Positions 22,738 through 31,414 of a stretch of 35,268 nt of DNA are shown here, in pieces. Made by a program: the position numbers and the translations under genes. Source of the stretch: an uncultured Solirubrobacteraceae bacterium (GTDB lineage: Bacteria; Actinomycetota; Thermoleophilia; Solirubrobacterales; Solirubrobacteraceae); assembly GCA_902806175.1 (NCBI GenBank), contig CADCVQ010000022.1, positions 1 through 35,268 of the forward strand, read 5' to 3'. The notes below the pieces were generated by a model. It worked only from the letters and a program-made list of their open reading frames with translations, ran no database searches and was not told the DNA's origin. Every line of letters begins with the position of its first letter. The first letter of the stretch is position 1.

Positions 22738-23845
22738 AGCAGTCGCTGGCGCGACGTCGTGCGCTGGACCCCATCTCCGATCGCCGCTGCGGATCGTCCA
22801 GTAGGGCGCCGATCGCCGCCGCCCACGGCGCTGGCTGCCGGGGCTCCAGCAACAGGCCGTCGCGCCCGGGACGCAGGATCTCCGCCGGGCCGCCGACGCT
22901 CGTCGCAACGACGGGCACGCCCATCGCCATCCCCTCCACGACGACACGGCCGAAGGGCTCCTCCCAGGACGGGACGAGCAGCACGTCGACGGCGCGCAGG
23001 ACTGCCGGCACATCGGCCCGCTCGCCCAGAAGCAGGACTTCGCGCCGGACGTCCAGCTCGTCGATGAGCTCGTGCAGCCTGCGGACGTAGGACTCGTTGT
23101 CATGACGCGTCGCCCGGTCCGCGAACGTCGCGGCGCCGACGAGCAGCAGCCGGACCGCGGGATGAGCTCGCCGCAGGCGGGCGACGATACGCACCGCATC
23201 GTCCTGGCCCTTCCAGGGCGTCAGCTGGCCCACGACGGCGAGGACGAACGCGTCGGGACCGATGCCGAGCTGCGCCCGCGCCGCGGCCCGCTCGTAGCGA
23301 CCGGGATCGAATCGAGACACGTCCACGGGGCTGTGGACGACGCGCATGTGCGCGCGTTGCGTTCGGACCCGCCGCTCGACGGCGCCTCGGGTGTACTCGG
23401 AATTGGCCAGGACGGCGCTCGACGCGCCGCTCAGCACGCGCAGCGTCGCCGACGAGACCGCTCCCGGCGGCAGGCAGTCGCGGACGTGGGCGATCGCCGG
23501 CGGCGCGCCACAGCGCACGGCGATAGCCGTGACGAGCCCGGCGCGTATCGAGTTGGCATGCAGGAGATCCGCACCCAGACGGTCCGCCAGCCGACGGATG
23601 ACGACGGCCCCGGCTCCCAACGCTGCCAGGCCGCGGGGGGTGTGAAGCGGATGCAGTCGCAGGCTCGCGTCGATCGCCGGCAGACGACGCCACGGAACGC
23701 CGAGAGCGCCCACGGCATCCGCGAGCGCTCCAGACGGGCAGGCGACCGCCGGCGAGACGTCGTCCGGCAGCGCGCCGAGCAGATCGAGCAGCGAGCGCTC
23801 GCCCCCGCTGATCCTGCTCGTGTGGTTGACATAGAGCACGTTCAC
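22667..23845 (-). CDS. Family-4 glycosyltransferase (a)
   Basis: GT-B fold glycosyltransferase of family 4, 392 residues. The N-terminal domain begins VLYVNHTSRISGGERSLLDL, with the family's Gly-Gly-Glu acceptor motif. The C-terminal donor domain has VVGQLTPWKGQDDAVRI and the E-x7-E motif EEPFGRVVVEGMAMGVPVVA. GTG 23845 overlaps the stop of the preceding glycosyltransferase gene by 4 bases (GTGA). It is the last gene of the minus-strand operon that starts at 27845, and its 3' end overlaps the convergent plus-strand glycosyltransferase by 71 bases. Donor and acceptor sugars are unknown. Confidence 0.9.
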   Translation of the reverse strand: MNVLYVNHTSRISGGERSLLDLLGALPDDVSPAVACPSGALADAVGALGVPWRRLPAIDASLRLHPLHTPRGLAALGAGAVVIRRLADRLGADLLHANSIRAGLVTAIAVRCGAPPAIAHVRDCLPPGAVSSATLRVLSGASSAVLANSEYTRGAVERRVRTQRAHMRVVHSPVDVSRFDPGRYERAAARAQLGIGPDAFVLAVVGQLTPWKGQDDAVRIVARLRRAHPAVRLLLVGAATFADRATRHDNESYVRRLHELIDELDVRREVLLLGERADVPAVLRAVDVLLVPSWEEPFGRVVVEGMAMGVPVVATSVGGPAEILRPGRDGLLLEPRQPAPWAAAIGALLDDPQRRSEMGSSARRRASDCFSLGAHVDAVLAAYRAVLARPSR

Positions 23846-25011
23846 GGGCCGCGGCCGGCGTATCGCATCCTCCGCCTCGACGCCGCCGGCCGCGAACGCG
23901 CTGACCAGGCCGACTGGTCGATCAGCTCCAGCAGGAGGTCTTCGACGCGGTGCGACACCGACGGCCATGCGAACTCGCGTGCCCGTCGCGCACCGGCCGC
24001 GCCGATCGCCTGGCCCCGAGAACGGTCGAGCAAGAGTTCGGCGATCGCCTCCGCCACGGCGATGTGGTTGCGCGGATCCACGAGCAGACCGGTGACCCCG
24101 GGGACGACGGCATCCAGGGCCCCGCCCTCGTCGCCCGCCACGACTGGCAACCCGTGCGCACCGGCTTCGAGGTAGACGATGCCGAACCCCTCTCCCGCGA
24201 AGCCGCCTGCCGGAATGCGGCTGGGCATGGTGAACACATGGGCGGACTGCAGGCAGCGATCGCGCTCGGCGTCGGAGATCGTCCCCAGGAAGCGAACGCA
24301 ATCCTGTAGTCCCTGGTCGCGGGCAGCGCGCTGAAGCACCGGTCGTAGCGGCCCGTCGCCGATCACGACCCACTCGACGTCGGGAACGCGAATTCGGATC
24401 AGCGCGAGCGCCCGCAACACCACGTCGTGGCCTTTATAGCGTTCGCCGACGCGCGCGACAGTGAGCACCGTAGGCCGCGCAGCGCGCCCGCCCCGGCCCG
24501 ACCGGTGCGGGATGTCGACGCCCGGCGAGATGAGGTGGACGCGGCCCGGATCGGCACCGGCGGCGAGTGCCAGGTCTCGCGTGTAGCGGCTGACAGCGAC
24601 GACGCCGTCCGCCCGCCGCACCGCGAACGCGGCCAGCGCCGGATGGGCGCCCACCTCCTTGGCATGCAGGTACTGGACCATCGGCACGCGCAGCGCGGCG
24701 CCGACCACTGCGGCGGCGGGCGCCGTGACGATGTGCGCGCTGAGCACGGCCGCTGGCCGCAGACGCGCGGCCTGCGTCAAAGCGAGCGCGTTGAGCGCGC
24801 CGATCGCCGGCCTGTGCCCCGCGCGCGAACGTACGCGCAACACGTCCAGATCGCGGGCGTCGTCGTACGCGCTTGCGCCGGGGCCATCGATCGTCAGCAC
24901 GCGTGGGCGCAGCCGGCTCATGTGCTCGACGATGCGCCCCACGAGCAGCTGGATGCCGCCCGCGGCGGGCGGATAGTCCGGCGTGAGCACCAGCACGCGC
25001 GGCTCAGGCAC
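23842..25011 (-). CDS. Family-4 glycosyltransferase (b)
   Basis: GT4 glycosyltransferase, 389 residues, of the PimB/mannosyltransferase-like type. It begins RVLVLTPDYPPAAGGIQLLV and carries VLTVARVGERYKGHDVVLRA and the E-x7-E motif GEGFGIVYLEAGAHGLPVVA. GTG 25011 lies 8 bases inside the end of the asparagine synthetase gene, so the start is chosen by overlap and by the first conserved strand. The last 20 residues are Arg/Ser-rich and non-conserved in appearance. It works in EPS repeat-unit assembly; sugar specificity is unknown. Confidence 0.9.
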   Translation of the reverse strand: MPEPRVLVLTPDYPPAAGGIQLLVGRIVEHMSRLRPRVLTIDGPGASAYDDARDLDVLRVRSRAGHRPAIGALNALALTQAARLRPAAVLSAHIVTAPAAAVVGAALRVPMVQYLHAKEVGAHPALAAFAVRRADGVVAVSRYTRDLALAAGADPGRVHLISPGVDIPHRSGRGGRAARPTVLTVARVGERYKGHDVVLRALALIRIRVPDVEWVVIGDGPLRPVLQRAARDQGLQDCVRFLGTISDAERDRCLQSAHVFTMPSRIPAGGFAGEGFGIVYLEAGAHGLPVVAGDEGGALDAVVPGVTGLLVDPRNHIAVAEAIAELLLDRSRGQAIGAAGARRAREFAWPSVSHRVEDLLLELIDQSAWSARSRPAASRRRMRYAGRGP

Positions 25012-26878
25012 CGTCGTGACCTCGCCGCCGGTCCAGCCATAGGCCGAGCGCCAGCAGGGGCCAGAGCACCTGGGTGTGGTCGTGCCGGCCGGTGGCGTGT
25101 TCGTCGGCCAGGCCGCGGGCTGCGGCTCTGTCGATCCAGCCCTCGCCGTACAGGCAGCCCGCGTCCAGCTGGTGGGCCAGGGTCGGCGCGAGCGGCCCAC
25201 GCAGCCACTGCGCTGCCGGCACTCGAAACGCCGTCTTGGGACGGGGTGCGGCGTCGGCGGGCAGCACGTCGGACAACAGCGCCCGCAACAGGGCCTTGCC
25301 GCCGTCGGCGAGGTGCACGTCGGGCGAAACCGTCGCGGCGAACTCCGCCAGCTCGCGATGCAGGTACGGCGTGCGGATCTCCAGCGAGACGAGCATGCCA
25401 GCGCGATCGGCCTTGCACAGCACGTCGTCGGGCAGCCAATGGCGCTGATCGAGATTCATGAGCCCCCCGGGGACCGAAAGGGCGAGCCTGCCGTCGACGC
25501 GGTTGCGCAGGTCGTCGACCAGGTTGCTCCCCGCCGCCCGATCGGCCAGGCGCGGCCCATACAGCTGCGTGCGCAGCGCCGGCCGGCGTTCTGTCACCCA
25601 GTCGAGGTGACGCTCCAGCAGCGGGCGCCCGTCGACCAGCAGGCCAACTCGCCGTGCACGCCCCGCCAGCGGAGAGGCGCGCAGCGCGCGTGCGCCCTGC
25701 GCGCCCAGCGAGGCCGGGATGTGGCGCTGCCAGCGCGCCGCGCGGTCCAGCCAGCGGTAGCGCGGATAGCCTCCGAAGAGCTCGTCGGCGCCCTCCCCGC
25801 CGATTGCGACAGTCACCTCCCGGCGGGCCAGCTCGGCCACCGCGTGCAGGGCCGGCAGCGCCTGGTCGGCGAGCGGTTGGTCGAGGTTGGCGAGCAGGGC
25901 CGGCACGCGTTCGGCCACGTCGGCCGAGGACAGCACGAGCTCGTGATGCTCGGCGCCCAGCGCGGTCGCGGTCGCGGCTGCGGGCTGCGTCTCGCTGACC
26001 GCTCCGACGTCGTAGCCCACGGTGAACGTCTTGATCGGCGTCCGAGAATGCTTGGCTGCGATCGCGGCGATGAGCGTCGAATCGATGCCGCCGCTGAGCA
26101 GGACGCCGAGCGGCACGTCTGCGATCATCCGGCTGCGGACCGAGCCCTCCAGCAGCCGCTGGGTCTCGGCGACGAGCTCACCCCGGGGCTCGGCCGGACG
26201 CGGCGCGTAGGACGGCGGCGACCAGTACGGGCGGACCACGGCGGACTGGCCGGGCTCCCAGGTCAACAGGTGCCCGGGAGATAGCTGTCGTACGCCTGCG
26301 ACGATTGCGCCGGGACCCGGCACATACCCGAACACGAAGAACGCGTCGACGGCCGCTTCCTCGAGCTCGCTGTCGAGCTCTGCGCCGGCGCTGAGGGCAG
26401 TCAGCTCGGAGGCGAAGCTCAGCACCCCCGCCCGCTCGGAGTAGAACAGCGGCTTCTCACCGAAGCGGTCGCGGGCCAGCAGCAGGCGGCGGCGGCGCTC
26501 GTCCCACAGCGCGAACGAGAACATTCCCTCCAGCGCGTGCACGAGCTCGTCGCCGTACTCCTCGTAGAGGTGCACGAGGACCTCGGTGTCGGTCCCCGTG
26601 GCGAGGTGGTGCGCGCGCTCGCGCAGGTGGCGCTGCAGGAACGGATGGTTGTAGATCTCGCCGTTGAGCACGGCCCAGACGTTGCCGTGCTCGTTGGAGA
26701 GTGGCTGATGGCCTCCGGCGACGTCGATGATGCTCAGCCGGCGCGCTCCGAGGGCGAGGCCCGTGGCGGTGTCGACGTAGACCCCGCCGTCGTCGGGGCC
26801 GCGATGGCGAAGCGCGTCGTTCATCGCGGCGACCGCCGCGCCCTCGTGATCCGACGTTCGCCCGCAGATGCCGCACAT
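25004..26878 (-). CDS. asnB: Glutamine-hydrolysing asparagine synthetase homologue of the EPS locus
   Basis: Class II amidotransferase of the AsnB family, 624 residues. The product begins MCGICG, so the nucleophilic Cys2 needed for glutamine hydrolysis is present, in contrast with the lasso cyclase at 16539. The glutaminase domain includes RLSIIDVAGGHQPLSNE and LNGEIYNH; the synthetase domain has the PP-loop VLLSGGIDSTLIAAI and the motif GGEGADELFGGY. Homologues in polysaccharide loci are thought to amidate sugars, often uronic acids, or to be locus-associated with unclear substrate; simple asparagine synthesis is also possible. It sits 25 bases after the family-2 glycosyltransferase gene and overlaps the next GT4 gene by 8 bases, so it belongs to the same operon. 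Confidence 0.9.
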   Translation of the reverse strand: MCGICGRTSDHEGAAVAAMNDALRHRGPDDGGVYVDTATGLALGARRLSIIDVAGGHQPLSNEHGNVWAVLNGEIYNHPFLQRHLRERAHHLATGTDTEVLVHLYEEYGDELVHALEGMFSFALWDERRRRLLLARDRFGEKPLFYSERAGVLSFASELTALSAGAELDSELEEAAVDAFFVFGYVPGPGAIVAGVRQLSPGHLLTWEPGQSAVVRPYWSPPSYAPRPAEPRGELVAETQRLLEGSVRSRMIADVPLGVLLSGGIDSTLIAAIAAKHSRTPIKTFTVGYDVGAVSETQPAAATATALGAEHHELVLSSADVAERVPALLANLDQPLADQALPALHAVAELARREVTVAIGGEGADELFGGYPRYRWLDRAARWQRHIPASLGAQGARALRASPLAGRARRVGLLVDGRPLLERHLDWVTERRPALRTQLYGPRLADRAAGSNLVDDLRNRVDGRLALSVPGGLMNLDQRHWLPDDVLCKADRAGMLVSLEIRTPYLHRELAEFAATVSPDVHLADGGKALLRALLSDVLPADAAPRPKTAFRVPAAQWLRGPLAPTLAHQLDAGCLYGEGWIDRAAARGLADEHATGRHDHTQVLWPLLALGLWLDRRRGHDGA

Positions 26879-26903
26879 CGATGATCTCGCTCCCAGATGC
26901 CGA

Positions 26904-27845
26904 TCAGGACCGAGCGCCGGCCACCCGCCGCGCCTCGACCCGTGCCCGTTTCGCGATGCGCCAGCGGCGCCAGCTGCGGCGGCCGACCGCCGGTGTGAAC
27001 CGGACCGCTTGCGCGAGCCCGGGCGAGTCGCGGTGGCCCACCAGGGCTGACCATAGGCGGTACGTCAACCCGCGCGCACCGTTGAGATGCTCGGTCAGCG
27101 TCAGTGCCTCGTTGAAGACGGCGTCAGCAAAAGCCGCGTCCTGCACGCCGCGCGTACCCATCCGCGTAGCGTTGACTCGCGGAGCCTCCTCATGGTCGAC
27201 GCGGATGGCGGGGTCGTACACCAGGCGCCCTCCCAGACGCACGATCGCCAGCCCCAGCGCCAGCTCGTGGTAGTGCTGGTTGTCGCCGCGCAGCCGGTTG
27301 TCGTATCCGACCTGCTCGAGAACCGAGCGTCGATAAGCGCAGTTGACGCCCTTGAGGACGTGCACGTCGCGAGCAGGGCCGACGCCGGAGTGATGGTTGC
27401 CCGTGACGCGCCCGTACCAGGCAAGCCTGCCTACCTTCTGCTTCTCCACGACGCTTTCGCTGCCCGCACGCACGTGCAGGTCGCGACCTCCGACCCCCGC
27501 GATGGCGCTGTCGCCGCAGAACGTGGCGTGCAACCGAGCAAGCCAATCGCGATGCGGTCGCGCGTCGTCGTCGGTGAAGGCGATCAGGTCGCCGCTCGTC
27601 TCTCGCAGGCCGTTTGCCAGCGCTCGCACCACCCCAGGGCGATCGACGGTCGCCAGCCTCACCAGAGCGCTGTGGCGCTGGATTTCGGCCACCGTCGCCT
27701 GGGTGGGCTCGTCGTCGATGCGCGCGACTATGACGATCTCCAGTGGCGCCAGCAGCTGGTCGAGCAGCGCGTCCAGGCACCGTCGCAGGGTCGCGGGGCG
27801 TTGGTAGCTGGGCACCACGACACTGCATGTCAATTCGTCTGGCAC
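26904..27845 (-). CDS. Family-2 glycosyltransferase
   Basis: GT-A fold glycosyltransferase, 313 residues, first gene of a four-gene minus-strand operon. The N-terminus CSVVVPSYQRPATLRRCLDA, the acidic metal site LIAFTDDDARPHRDWL and LKGVNCAYRRSVLEQVGYD are typical of family 2. A -10 box TATGAT lies 9 bases before GTG 27845, again without a ribosome binding site. The C-terminal tail is Arg-rich and probably non-catalytic. Sugar specificity is unknown. Confidence 0.88.
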   Translation of the reverse strand: MPDELTCSVVVPSYQRPATLRRCLDALLDQLLAPLEIVIVARIDDEPTQATVAEIQRHSALVRLATVDRPGVVRALANGLRETSGDLIAFTDDDARPHRDWLARLHATFCGDSAIAGVGGRDLHVRAGSESVVEKQKVGRLAWYGRVTGNHHSGVGPARDVHVLKGVNCAYRRSVLEQVGYDNRLRGDNQHYHELALGLAIVRLGGRLVYDPAIRVDHEEAPRVNATRMGTRGVQDAAFADAVFNEALTLTEHLNGARGLTYRLWSALVGHRDSPGLAQAVRFTPAVGRRSWRRWRIAKRARVEARRVAGARS

Positions 27846-27854
27846 AGGGCCGTG

Positions 27855-27860
27855 ATCATA
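27855..27860 (-). promoter_or_regulatory. -10 box of the minus-strand glycosyltransferase operon
   Basis: TATGAT on the minus strand lies 9 bases before GTG 27845. The same hexamer precedes the short ORF at 31294. Confidence 0.5.
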
Positions 27861-27924
27861 GGCGGCGTGTTGGCGTTGTCCGACCAGGAGCCGGGCCCGG
27901 CTCGATCGGCCTCAAGCGTGGCGC

Positions 27925-28050
27925 GGCACGCGCGCAACCTCGGCCACGAACCTGGGTTGGACCGCCTGCCAGCACAAGCGCTCCGCCTGCACGCATGCGT
28001 CCTGCGAACGGAAGCGATAGAGATCCGTTCTCTCAGCGCGTCGACATCAC
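27925..28050 (-). pseudogene. Relic of a duplicated GT4 gene (3' end only)
   Basis: About 125 bases align with the 3' end of the intact GT4 gene (30024 to about 30170). In the antisense reading frame the relic gives DRLPAQALRLHACVLRTEAI, and the intact copy gives ERLPAEALRLRARVLRPEAI. The relic has small deletions and no open frame for the glycosyltransferase. It lies 180 bases after the end of a glycoside-hydrolase-like gene, whereas the intact GT4 gene lies upstream of that gene and 300 bases after the end of the third paralogue. The pattern shows a former tandem duplication. The remaining sequence between 28050 and 28230 holds nothing recognisable. Confidence 0.75.
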
Positions 28051-28230
28051 GCTCGTGACACTCCGGTGCGAGCCCGAGCGCTCGCGGGCGGACGGCTCCT
28101 GTTCTGACGACTTGACCGGCATTCCCACGCCATGCGGCGTGTAACGCAGACATCATGGTCGAGCGGACTCGCCGAGCGGCGACCGGTTCGGATCGAGCCA
28201 CTCCCGCCGAGTAGTCTCGCCCCGCCGGGA

Positions 28231-30012
28231 TCATGGACTCGCTCGCGGCGAGCCGTGGCGGCGCACGCCGCTCGTTCGACGGCCAATCATCGAGCGGGTC
28301 ATCGTCAGACGGCGGCGCACCGCCAGACGCCTGCCTGCGCGGTTGACGAAGGCCACATGCAGCACCAGTCGCGCGCCGGGGCGCAGCAGCCGCCTGCCGC
28401 GCGGCGAACGGCGCAGCGCGACGCGCTTCGTGCTCGCGCTGCCGAAGTACCGAGAGCCCCGTGCAACGACGACCCTGCGATCGAGGCGGATGGCGTAGCG
28501 ACCGGCTCTCACCGCCCGCGACGCAATCGGGACGATGCCGCGGTTTCGCAGCTGCATCGCGCCGACGCGCCGCAGTCGACGGGCGGCGTTGTCCGCAGTC
28601 CAGGCAAGCGCGTCACGCACGCTCTCAGGCACCACTGGTCCGGCGACGCCAGTCGGCAAGGCATTGGTCGGTGAGGCGTTCGCTTGTGAGGCGTCGCCGT
28701 GCGTCGGCGTTGCGCTCGACGGGTCGATCATGACCACGAGCATGCCGTCGGTCAGCTCGAGTCGCTGGACCGTCGAGCTGTCACGGCTGACCGAGTCGCT
28801 GGAGCGGGCGGGGTCGAAGACCTCGAGGGTGCTGCGCGTCGGCAGTCGCAGTTGCACCTGTTGCGGGGGTGTGCTGCGATCGCTGCGGGTCGACGCGTTC
28901 CATACCGATGTCTCAGCCCACACGGCGAGGTAGTACGCGCCGCTGGTCTTGCGCAGCAAGACGTGGCGCAGCGGCGCGCCACAGTCGGACTCACAGCCGA
29001 GCTCGAAGGAGAGGCCTCCGCTTGCCGCGCCGCTGTCGGCGAGGATCGTGAGCAGGTTGCGGGTCGCCGTGAAGGCGGGCTTGGGCGTGCCGTCGTTGCG
29101 CAGCAGGCCGAAGTTGCGCTGCGGATCCCGACGCGGCGGATCGCTACGTCCGTCGATCAGTTCGTAGGCGTAGGTGCGCGGGATTCCGCGGCGGAAGTGC
29201 TCCATGAACATCCGCGGCACGTAGACGCCGGCGGCCGTTTCGGAGATGGGGTCGTGGCCGCAGGAGCAGTTGATCGCGTTGTGGTAGCCGCTCTCGGTGA
29301 TCCAGATCGGCTTGCTGGCCGACACCTTCCGTGCGCCGTTGATCTGGACCGACAGATCCCCGACGTTCGAGGTGTTCGGTGCCCATGCGCCGGGATAGGG
29401 ATGCAGGTTTCCCGCGTCCAGGCAGGCGGTCAGATCGCCCAGCGTGTCAAAGCCGACGCCGCCGGGGGCCGGGCCGATTACGGGCTTGTCGCCCAGCACC
29501 GGGTCAGCGCGGATCTTCTGCGCCCACTCGCACTGGTACGTCCTCAGGGTCTGCTCCCAGTCCGGGTCGTTCGACGGGTCGTCGTATTCGTTGGGGCCCT
29601 CCAGCGAGTCGACGAAGTCGGGCACGTTCTTCTTCACCCACGCCAGATGCTCGTCGATCGTGCCGGATCCGTAGCGCATCAGCGGGTCGCCAGAGAGCAA
29701 ATTCCCGCGGATCCCCAGCTCCGTGAGCTCGCGCATGTGCGGTACGACGTCCGTCAGGCGGGTGCCGTCGCGGTAGGAGGCGTCGCGGACGTGCTTGACG
29801 CCGAGCTCGACGAGCCGGTCGCGGACAAGCGGCCATGCGGTGCCGTAGGGCTGGTTCTTGTAGCCCAGGTGCGTGTTGACCCCGACGCTGTCGGTGAACG
29901 CGCTGGCGCTTTGGGCTTCGACGCAGCCCGATGACGCGGCGCATTCGTCCGCCTCGGCGCAGCCCACAGCCACAAGAGCGAAGACCAGCGCGGCGGCGAC
30001 GCCGAAGGTCAT
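28231..30012 (-). CDS. Exported clan GH-A-like glycoside hydrolase, paralogue 2 (possible lipoprotein)
   Basis: Protein of 593 residues from ATG 30012 (GTG 30036 is an alternative). The N-terminus FGVAAALVFALVAVGCAEAD is a signal peptide with a lipobox-like VAVGC, so it may be lipid-anchored. The catalytic part repeats the features of paralogue 1: FTDSVGVNTHLGYKNQPYG, SLEGPNEYD as candidate acid/base and ITESGYHNAIN as candidate nucleophile, with LHPYPGAW between. A beta-sandwich domain follows (LLRKTSGAYYLAVWAE), then a Ser/Thr/Ala/Pro linker and an Arg/Leu-rich beta-repeat tail common in secreted proteins of this group of actinobacteria. It is nearly identical to paralogue 3 in the central 400 residues; N- and C-termini have diverged. 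Substrate is unknown, EPS remodelling is inferred. Confidence 0.8.
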   Translation of the reverse strand: MTFGVAAALVFALVAVGCAEADECAASSGCVEAQSASAFTDSVGVNTHLGYKNQPYGTAWPLVRDRLVELGVKHVRDASYRDGTRLTDVVPHMRELTELGIRGNLLSGDPLMRYGSGTIDEHLAWVKKNVPDFVDSLEGPNEYDDPSNDPDWEQTLRTYQCEWAQKIRADPVLGDKPVIGPAPGGVGFDTLGDLTACLDAGNLHPYPGAWAPNTSNVGDLSVQINGARKVSASKPIWITESGYHNAINCSCGHDPISETAAGVYVPRMFMEHFRRGIPRTYAYELIDGRSDPPRRDPQRNFGLLRNDGTPKPAFTATRNLLTILADSGAASGGLSFELGCESDCGAPLRHVLLRKTSGAYYLAVWAETSVWNASTRSDRSTPPQQVQLRLPTRSTLEVFDPARSSDSVSRDSSTVQRLELTDGMLVVMIDPSSATPTHGDASQANASPTNALPTGVAGPVVPESVRDALAWTADNAARRLRRVGAMQLRNRGIVPIASRAVRAGRYAIRLDRRVVVARGSRYFGSASTKRVALRRSPRGRRLLRPGARLVLHVAFVNRAGRRLAVRRRLTMTRSMIGRRTSGVRRHGSPRASP

Positions 30013-30023
30013 GTGACGTGCCC

Positions 30024-31115
30024 TCAGTCGCCGCACGCGCGCGCCACCTCGGCGATCATCCGGTGCTGGAACGCCTGCCGGCAGAAGCGCTCCGCCTGCG
30101 CGCGCGCGTCCTGCGGCCGGAAGCGATCGAAGTGGGTCTCTCTCAGCGCCTCGGCCAGCGCGTCCACGTCGCCGGCCTTGACGAGCACCCCCGTGCGCCC
30201 ATCCACGACGGTCTCACGGGTGCCCCCCTCGTCGATGCCCACGACCGGCCGGCCGGCGGCCTGACTCTCGACGGCCGCGATCCCGAACTCCTCGACGTTG
30301 GGGACGATGAGCGCGCGCGATCGCCCGTACAAGGTCGCAAGCTCCTCGTCTGAGATGCGCCCGAGGAACTCGACGCCGCGGCTGTGCAGCGTGCGTAGGC
30401 GCTCCAGCTCTGGCCCCGTCCCCACGACCTTGACTGGCACATGCGCCCGCTCCGCGGCCCGCAGCGCGACCTCCACCCGCTTGTGCGACACGAGCTCGGT
30501 CACGACGAGGAAGAAGTCCTCAGGCACGCCGATGGCGAAGCGGTCCGTGTCGACGGGAGGGTGGACGATCGTCGCGTCACGGTCCCAGAACTCGGCGATC
30601 CTGCGGCGGGTGATCTGCGAGTTGGCGACGTAGTGGGTCACGCGCCGCGATGCCCGCTCGTCCCAGCGGCGGATGCCGTCGAGCGTGCGCGCCAGCAACG
30701 GGCGCAGGACGCGCGGGCTCTCGCGCAGCGCCGTCGCGCGCTCGTGCCAGGCATAGCGAAACGGCGAGTGGCAGTAGCAGACGTGCAGCGCGCCGCCGGC
30801 AGGACGAACGCCGTGGGCAAAGGCGCTGCTGCTCGAGATCACGACATCGTGGTCCGCAACGGGCAACCGCTGGGCTGCCAGCGGGAAGAGCGGCAGCAGG
30901 CGCCGGAAGCCGCGCTGCCCGACGTGCAGACGTTGCAGCGGCGATGGGCGTACGTCGCGGCCGACGAAGCGGCCGTTCGTGCCCACGGGGTCATAAAGAA
31001 GCGTGTGGATCGGCGCGTCCGGCCAGCATGCCGCGAGCGCGGCGAATGTCCTTTCCGCACCTCGCATCACGAGCAGGTAGTCGTGCACCAGCCCGGGCGT
31101 GATCGGAGCGCTCAT
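30024..31115 (-). CDS. Family-4 glycosyltransferase (c)
   Basis: GT4 glycosyltransferase, 363 residues, resembling WbaZ/RfbU-type mannosyltransferases. It begins GLVHDYLLVMRGAERTFAAL and contains HVCYCHSPFRYAWHE, THYVANSQITRRRIAEFW and VHPPVDTDRF, all typical of this subgroup, plus the E-x7-E motif EEFGIAAVESQAAGRPVVG. ATG 31115 overlaps the TGA of a 60-codon leaderless ORF (ATGA). Its stop lies 11 bases before the paralogue 2 hydrolase gene, so the two are co-transcribed. A relic of a second copy lies at 27925-28050. Confidence 0.9.
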   Translation of the reverse strand: MSAPITPGLVHDYLLVMRGAERTFAALAACWPDAPIHTLLYDPVGTNGRFVGRDVRPSPLQRLHVGQRGFRRLLPLFPLAAQRLPVADHDVVISSSSAFAHGVRPAGGALHVCYCHSPFRYAWHERATALRESPRVLRPLLARTLDGIRRWDERASRRVTHYVANSQITRRRIAEFWDRDATIVHPPVDTDRFAIGVPEDFFLVVTELVSHKRVEVALRAAERAHVPVKVVGTGPELERLRTLHSRGVEFLGRISDEELATLYGRSRALIVPNVEEFGIAAVESQAAGRPVVGIDEGGTRETVVDGRTGVLVKAGDVDALAEALRETHFDRFRPQDARAQAERFCRQAFQHRMIAEVARACGD

Positions 31116-31294
31116 GACCCCAATCCGCCGCGCGCGGGTCGGCCGCTGTGGCTCACCGGGTCGGCGATATTCATCCGCTCGGCGATTTCGGCGGGCGCCG
31201 GGTGTTGACAGAGCGGCGCCTCCAGATCATCTTCCGACGGCGTCGATGCGACGGTAGCTGGGCGCCGCGACGGCGGACGTCGGTTCGTCAGCAC
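31112..31294 (-). CDS. Leaderless 60-codon ORF coupled to the GT4 gene
   Basis: GTG 31294 stands 6 bases after a TATGAT box, the geometry of a leaderless mRNA, and the ORF ends in an ATGA overlap with the GT4 gene. The product has no recognised domain; its middle part is acidic to mixed (SEDDLEAPLCQHPAPAEIAE) and the ends are Arg/Pro/Gly-rich. It may be a small protein, or a leader ORF whose translation feeds ribosomes into the glycosyltransferase gene. Confidence 0.45.
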   Translation of the reverse strand: MLTNRRPPSRRPATVASTPSEDDLEAPLCQHPAPAEIAERMNIADPVSHSGRPARGGLGS

Positions 31295-31300
31295 AGGCGG

Positions 31301-31306
31301 ATCATA
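31301..31306 (-). promoter_or_regulatory. -10 box for the short ORF and GT4 gene
   Basis: TATGAT on the minus strand with a 6-base gap to GTG 31294. Upstream lies the GC hairpin region at the end of the paralogue 3 hydrolase gene. Confidence 0.5.
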
Positions 31307-31321
31307 GGCTCAGCGCGCCCC

Positions 31322-31353
31322 GCCGGCAGGTGCCCCGCCGGCACGCCGCCGGC
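31322..31353 (-). terminator. Triple GCCGGC hairpin region after paralogue 3
   Basis: The self-complementary hexamer GCCGGC occurs three times (31322-31327, 31337-31342, 31348-31353), so alternative GC stems can form 60-90 bases after the stop codon of the hydrolase gene at 31415. No T tract follows. Together with the new -10 box at 31301-31306, it marks the likely boundary between two transcripts. Confidence 0.35.
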
Positions 31354-31414
31354 GCACATGACTGCGAGCTGGCGGCACGTCTGCGATCGCCTGGACCCGC
31401 CGACCGGCGCGGTC

